A stretch of DNA of 64,000 bases, taken from the NCBI RefSeq assembly GCF_023155745.1, contig NZ_JAKNUS010000003.1, positions 1 to 64,000 on the forward strand, given 5' to 3'. This stretch comes from Microbacterium kunmingense (GTDB lineage: Bacteria > Actinomycetota > Actinomycetes > Actinomycetales > Microbacteriaceae). Position numbers and translations under genes: made by a program. Every line of letters starts with the position of its first letter. Position 1 is the first letter of the stretch. The notes below the pieces were generated by a model. It did no database searches. It was not told where the DNA came from and saw only the letters and a program-made list of their open reading frames with translations. Below are positions 62,454 to 64,000 of the stretch, one piece after another.

Positions 62454-64000
62454 TCAGCGCTGACGACGCTCCCGCACCCGCATGTTCAGCACGATCGGCG
62501 TGCCCTCGAACCCGTAGAGCTCCCGGAGGCGCCGCTGGATGAACCGGCGATACCCGGGATCGAGGAACCCCGTGGTGAACAGCACGAACGTCGGCGGGCG
62601 GGTCGACGCCTGGGTTCCGAACAGGATGCGGGGCTGCTTGCCGCCGCGGACCGGATGCGGGTGCTCGGCGACGAGCTCGGAGAGGAAGGCGTTGAACTTG
62701 CCCGTCGAGATGCGCTGATCCCACGACGCCAGCGCGGTCTCCAGCGCCGGCACGAGCTTGTCCAGGTGGCGCCCCGTGCGGGCGGAAATGTTCACGCGCG
62801 GCGCCCAGGCGACGTGAGCGAGGTCCTGCTCGATCTCGCGCTCCAGATAGCGGCGGCGATCGGCGTTCTCGAGATCGACGTCGTTCAGGCGGTCCCACTT
62901 GTTGAACGCCAGGACCAGGGCGCGCCCCGACTCCAGCACGAGGTCGATGATGCGGACATCCTGCTCGCTGAGCGATTCCGAGACGTCGAGCACGACGACG
63001 GCGACCTCCGCCTTCTCCAGCGCCGCCGACGTCCGCAGCGACGCGTAGAAGTCCGCGCCCTGCTGGAGGTGCACGCGGCGTCGGATGCCCGCCGTGTCGA
63101 CGAATCGCCAGAGCTTCCCCCCGAGCTCGACGACCTCGTCGACGGGGTCGCGGGTCGTTCCCGCGAGCTCGTTCACGACGACGCGCTCCTCGCCGGCCGC
63201 CTTGTTCAGCAGCGACGACTTGCCGACGTTCGGCCGGCCGAGGATCGCCACGCGACGCGGCCCGCCGATCTCCTGCTTCGCCACCGCCGAGACCTCCGGC
63301 AGCACCTTCATCATCTCGTCGAGGAGGTCGGCGACCCCCCGGCCGTGGATGGCCGACACGGGGTGGGGCTCGCCGAGCCCCAGGTTCCACAGGGCGGCGG
63401 CCTCGGGCTCCTGCCGGGCATCGTCGATCTTGTTAGCGACGAGGAAGACGGGCTTGCCGCTCTTGCGCAGCAGCTTCACGACGTGCTCATCGGTCGAGGT
63501 CGCCCCGACCATGGCGTCGACGACGAACATGACGACATCGCACAGCTCGATGGCGATCTCGGCCTGGGCGGCGACCGACGCATCGATCCCTCGCGCGTCG
63601 GGCTCCCACCCTCCGGTGTCGACGATCGAGAACCGGCGGTCCATCCACTCGGCCTTGTACGTCACCCGGTCGCGCGTGACCCCGGGGGTGTCCTCCACGA
63701 CGGCCTCGCGGCGACCGAGGATGCGATTCACGAGCGCGGACTTGCCGACGTTCGGGCGGCCGACGATGGCGACGACCGGCAGGGCCGGGAGGTATTCCAC
63801 CCCATCGCCCTCGTCGAGAAGACCGGCCAGGAGCGCCGCATCCTCGTCCTCGAGATCGTAGTCCGACAGGCTCGCGCGCAGCGTCGCCGCGCGCTGCTCG
63901 GCGAGGTCGTCGTCGATGTCGGCGAGGGTCTCGGCGAGGTGGTCGTCTCCCCCGGCGTACTCCCCGTCCTCGGAAGGGGCGTCGGTGGGACGCGTGTCAT
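62454..64000 (-). CDS. der: Der (EngA) GTPase, 5' end outside the window
   Basis: Two GTPase domains in tandem: G1 '[13 protein letters not shown]' with '[11 protein letters not shown]' and 'NKID', and G1 '[13 protein letters not shown]' with 'DTAGIRRR' and 'NKWD', then the KH-like domain ('[20 protein letters not shown]'). Der matures the 50S ribosomal subunit. Upstream of the GTG/Glu start at 63800 the frame stays open to the window edge with a strongly acidic leader ('[19 protein letters not shown]'), as in other Microbacteriaceae, so the true start is beyond 64000. Confidence 0.95.
   Translation of the reverse strand, partial: DTRPTDAPSEDGEYAGGDDHLAETLADIDDDLAEQRAATLRASLSDYDLEDEDAALLAGLLDEGDGVEYLPALPVVAIVGRPNVGKSALVNRILGRREAVVEDTPGVTRDRVTYKAEWMDRRFSIVDTGGWEPDARGIDASVAAQAEIAIELCDVVMFVVDAMVGATSTDEHVVKLLRKSGKPVFLVANKIDDARQEPEAAALWNLGLGEPHPVSAIHGRGVADLLDEMMKVLPEVSAVAKQEIGGPRRVAILGRPNVGKSSLLNKAAGEERVVVNELAGTTRDPVDEVVELGGKLWRFVDTAGIRRRVHLQQGADFYASLRTSAALEKAEVAVVVLDVSESLSEQDVRIIDLVLESGRALVLAFNKWDRLNDVDLENADRRRYLEREIEQDLAHVAWAPRVNISARTGRHLDKLVPALETALASWDQRISTGKFNAFLSELVAEHPHPVRGGKQPRILFGTQASTRPPTFVLFTTGFLDPGYRRFIQRRLRELYGFEGTPIVLNMRVRERRQR

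Overview
The window is high-GC actinobacterial DNA, most like Microbacterium or a close relative (Microbacteriaceae). The taxon is inferred from codon use, the core genes at the right end and the type of conjugation module; I ran no database search. A tRNA-Pro(GGG) gene at 59601-59674 on the minus strand divides the window. To its right lies ordinary chromosome: a YhhN-like lysoplasmalogenase, an S4-domain protein, a GNAT acetyltransferase, a Nudix-NYN fusion and the 5'-truncated ribosome-assembly GTPase gene der. To its left everything looks like accessory DNA, and a tyrosine integrase and a small excisionase sit directly against the 3' end of the tRNA, the usual arrangement for an integrative and conjugative element (ICE).

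Region by region. 1-2880: the end of an IS5-like transposase cuts into the protease gene of an IetA/IetS-type defence pair, next to a DUF4062 gene. 3439-7430: small membrane protein, a 1165-residue MobF relaxase-helicase and a candidate oriT hairpin. 7848-12988: cargo operon with a GH3 beta-glucosidase, a PAP2 phosphatase and an MFS transporter, divergent from a TetR gene. 13084-18236: glutathione peroxidase, APH-like kinase, and an MMPL exporter divergent from its TetR regulator. 18355-32326: a complete mycofactocin cluster (mftA-F, mftR, mftG) with four mycofactocin-type SDRs, a MoxR/VWA pair and a metallo-beta-lactamase-fold hydrolase. 32408-36275: a degraded gene, then an XRE repressor / ImmA-like protease / 7-TM protein / alpha-beta hydrolase operon fronted by three operator copies. 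36504-52267: replication and type IV secretion genes (ArdC-like, Prim-Pol, DUF2637, ParB, VirB1/LytM, two DUF6112 proteins, VirB6-like, SCO6880, VirB4, VirD4, SSB, DUF4913), with most genes overlapping by a few bases. 52486-59418: cargo (MerR, SulP transporter, DUF305, zinc ribbon), two recently broken genes, then xis and int.

How it fits together. The XRE/ImmA module probably keeps the element quiet in the way ImmR/ImmA does in ICEBs1. When it is relieved, int/xis would excise the element at tRNA-Pro, MobF would nick and unwind the DNA, and the VirD4/VirB4 apparatus would export it. The relaxase lies about 32 kb from the secretion genes (36.5-52 kb), and the mycofactocin cluster sits between them, so the simplest reading is one large element (at least about 59 kb, left end outside the window) that carries mycofactocin biosynthesis as cargo. 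That reading is an inference: no second copy of the tRNA 3' end is visible in this window.
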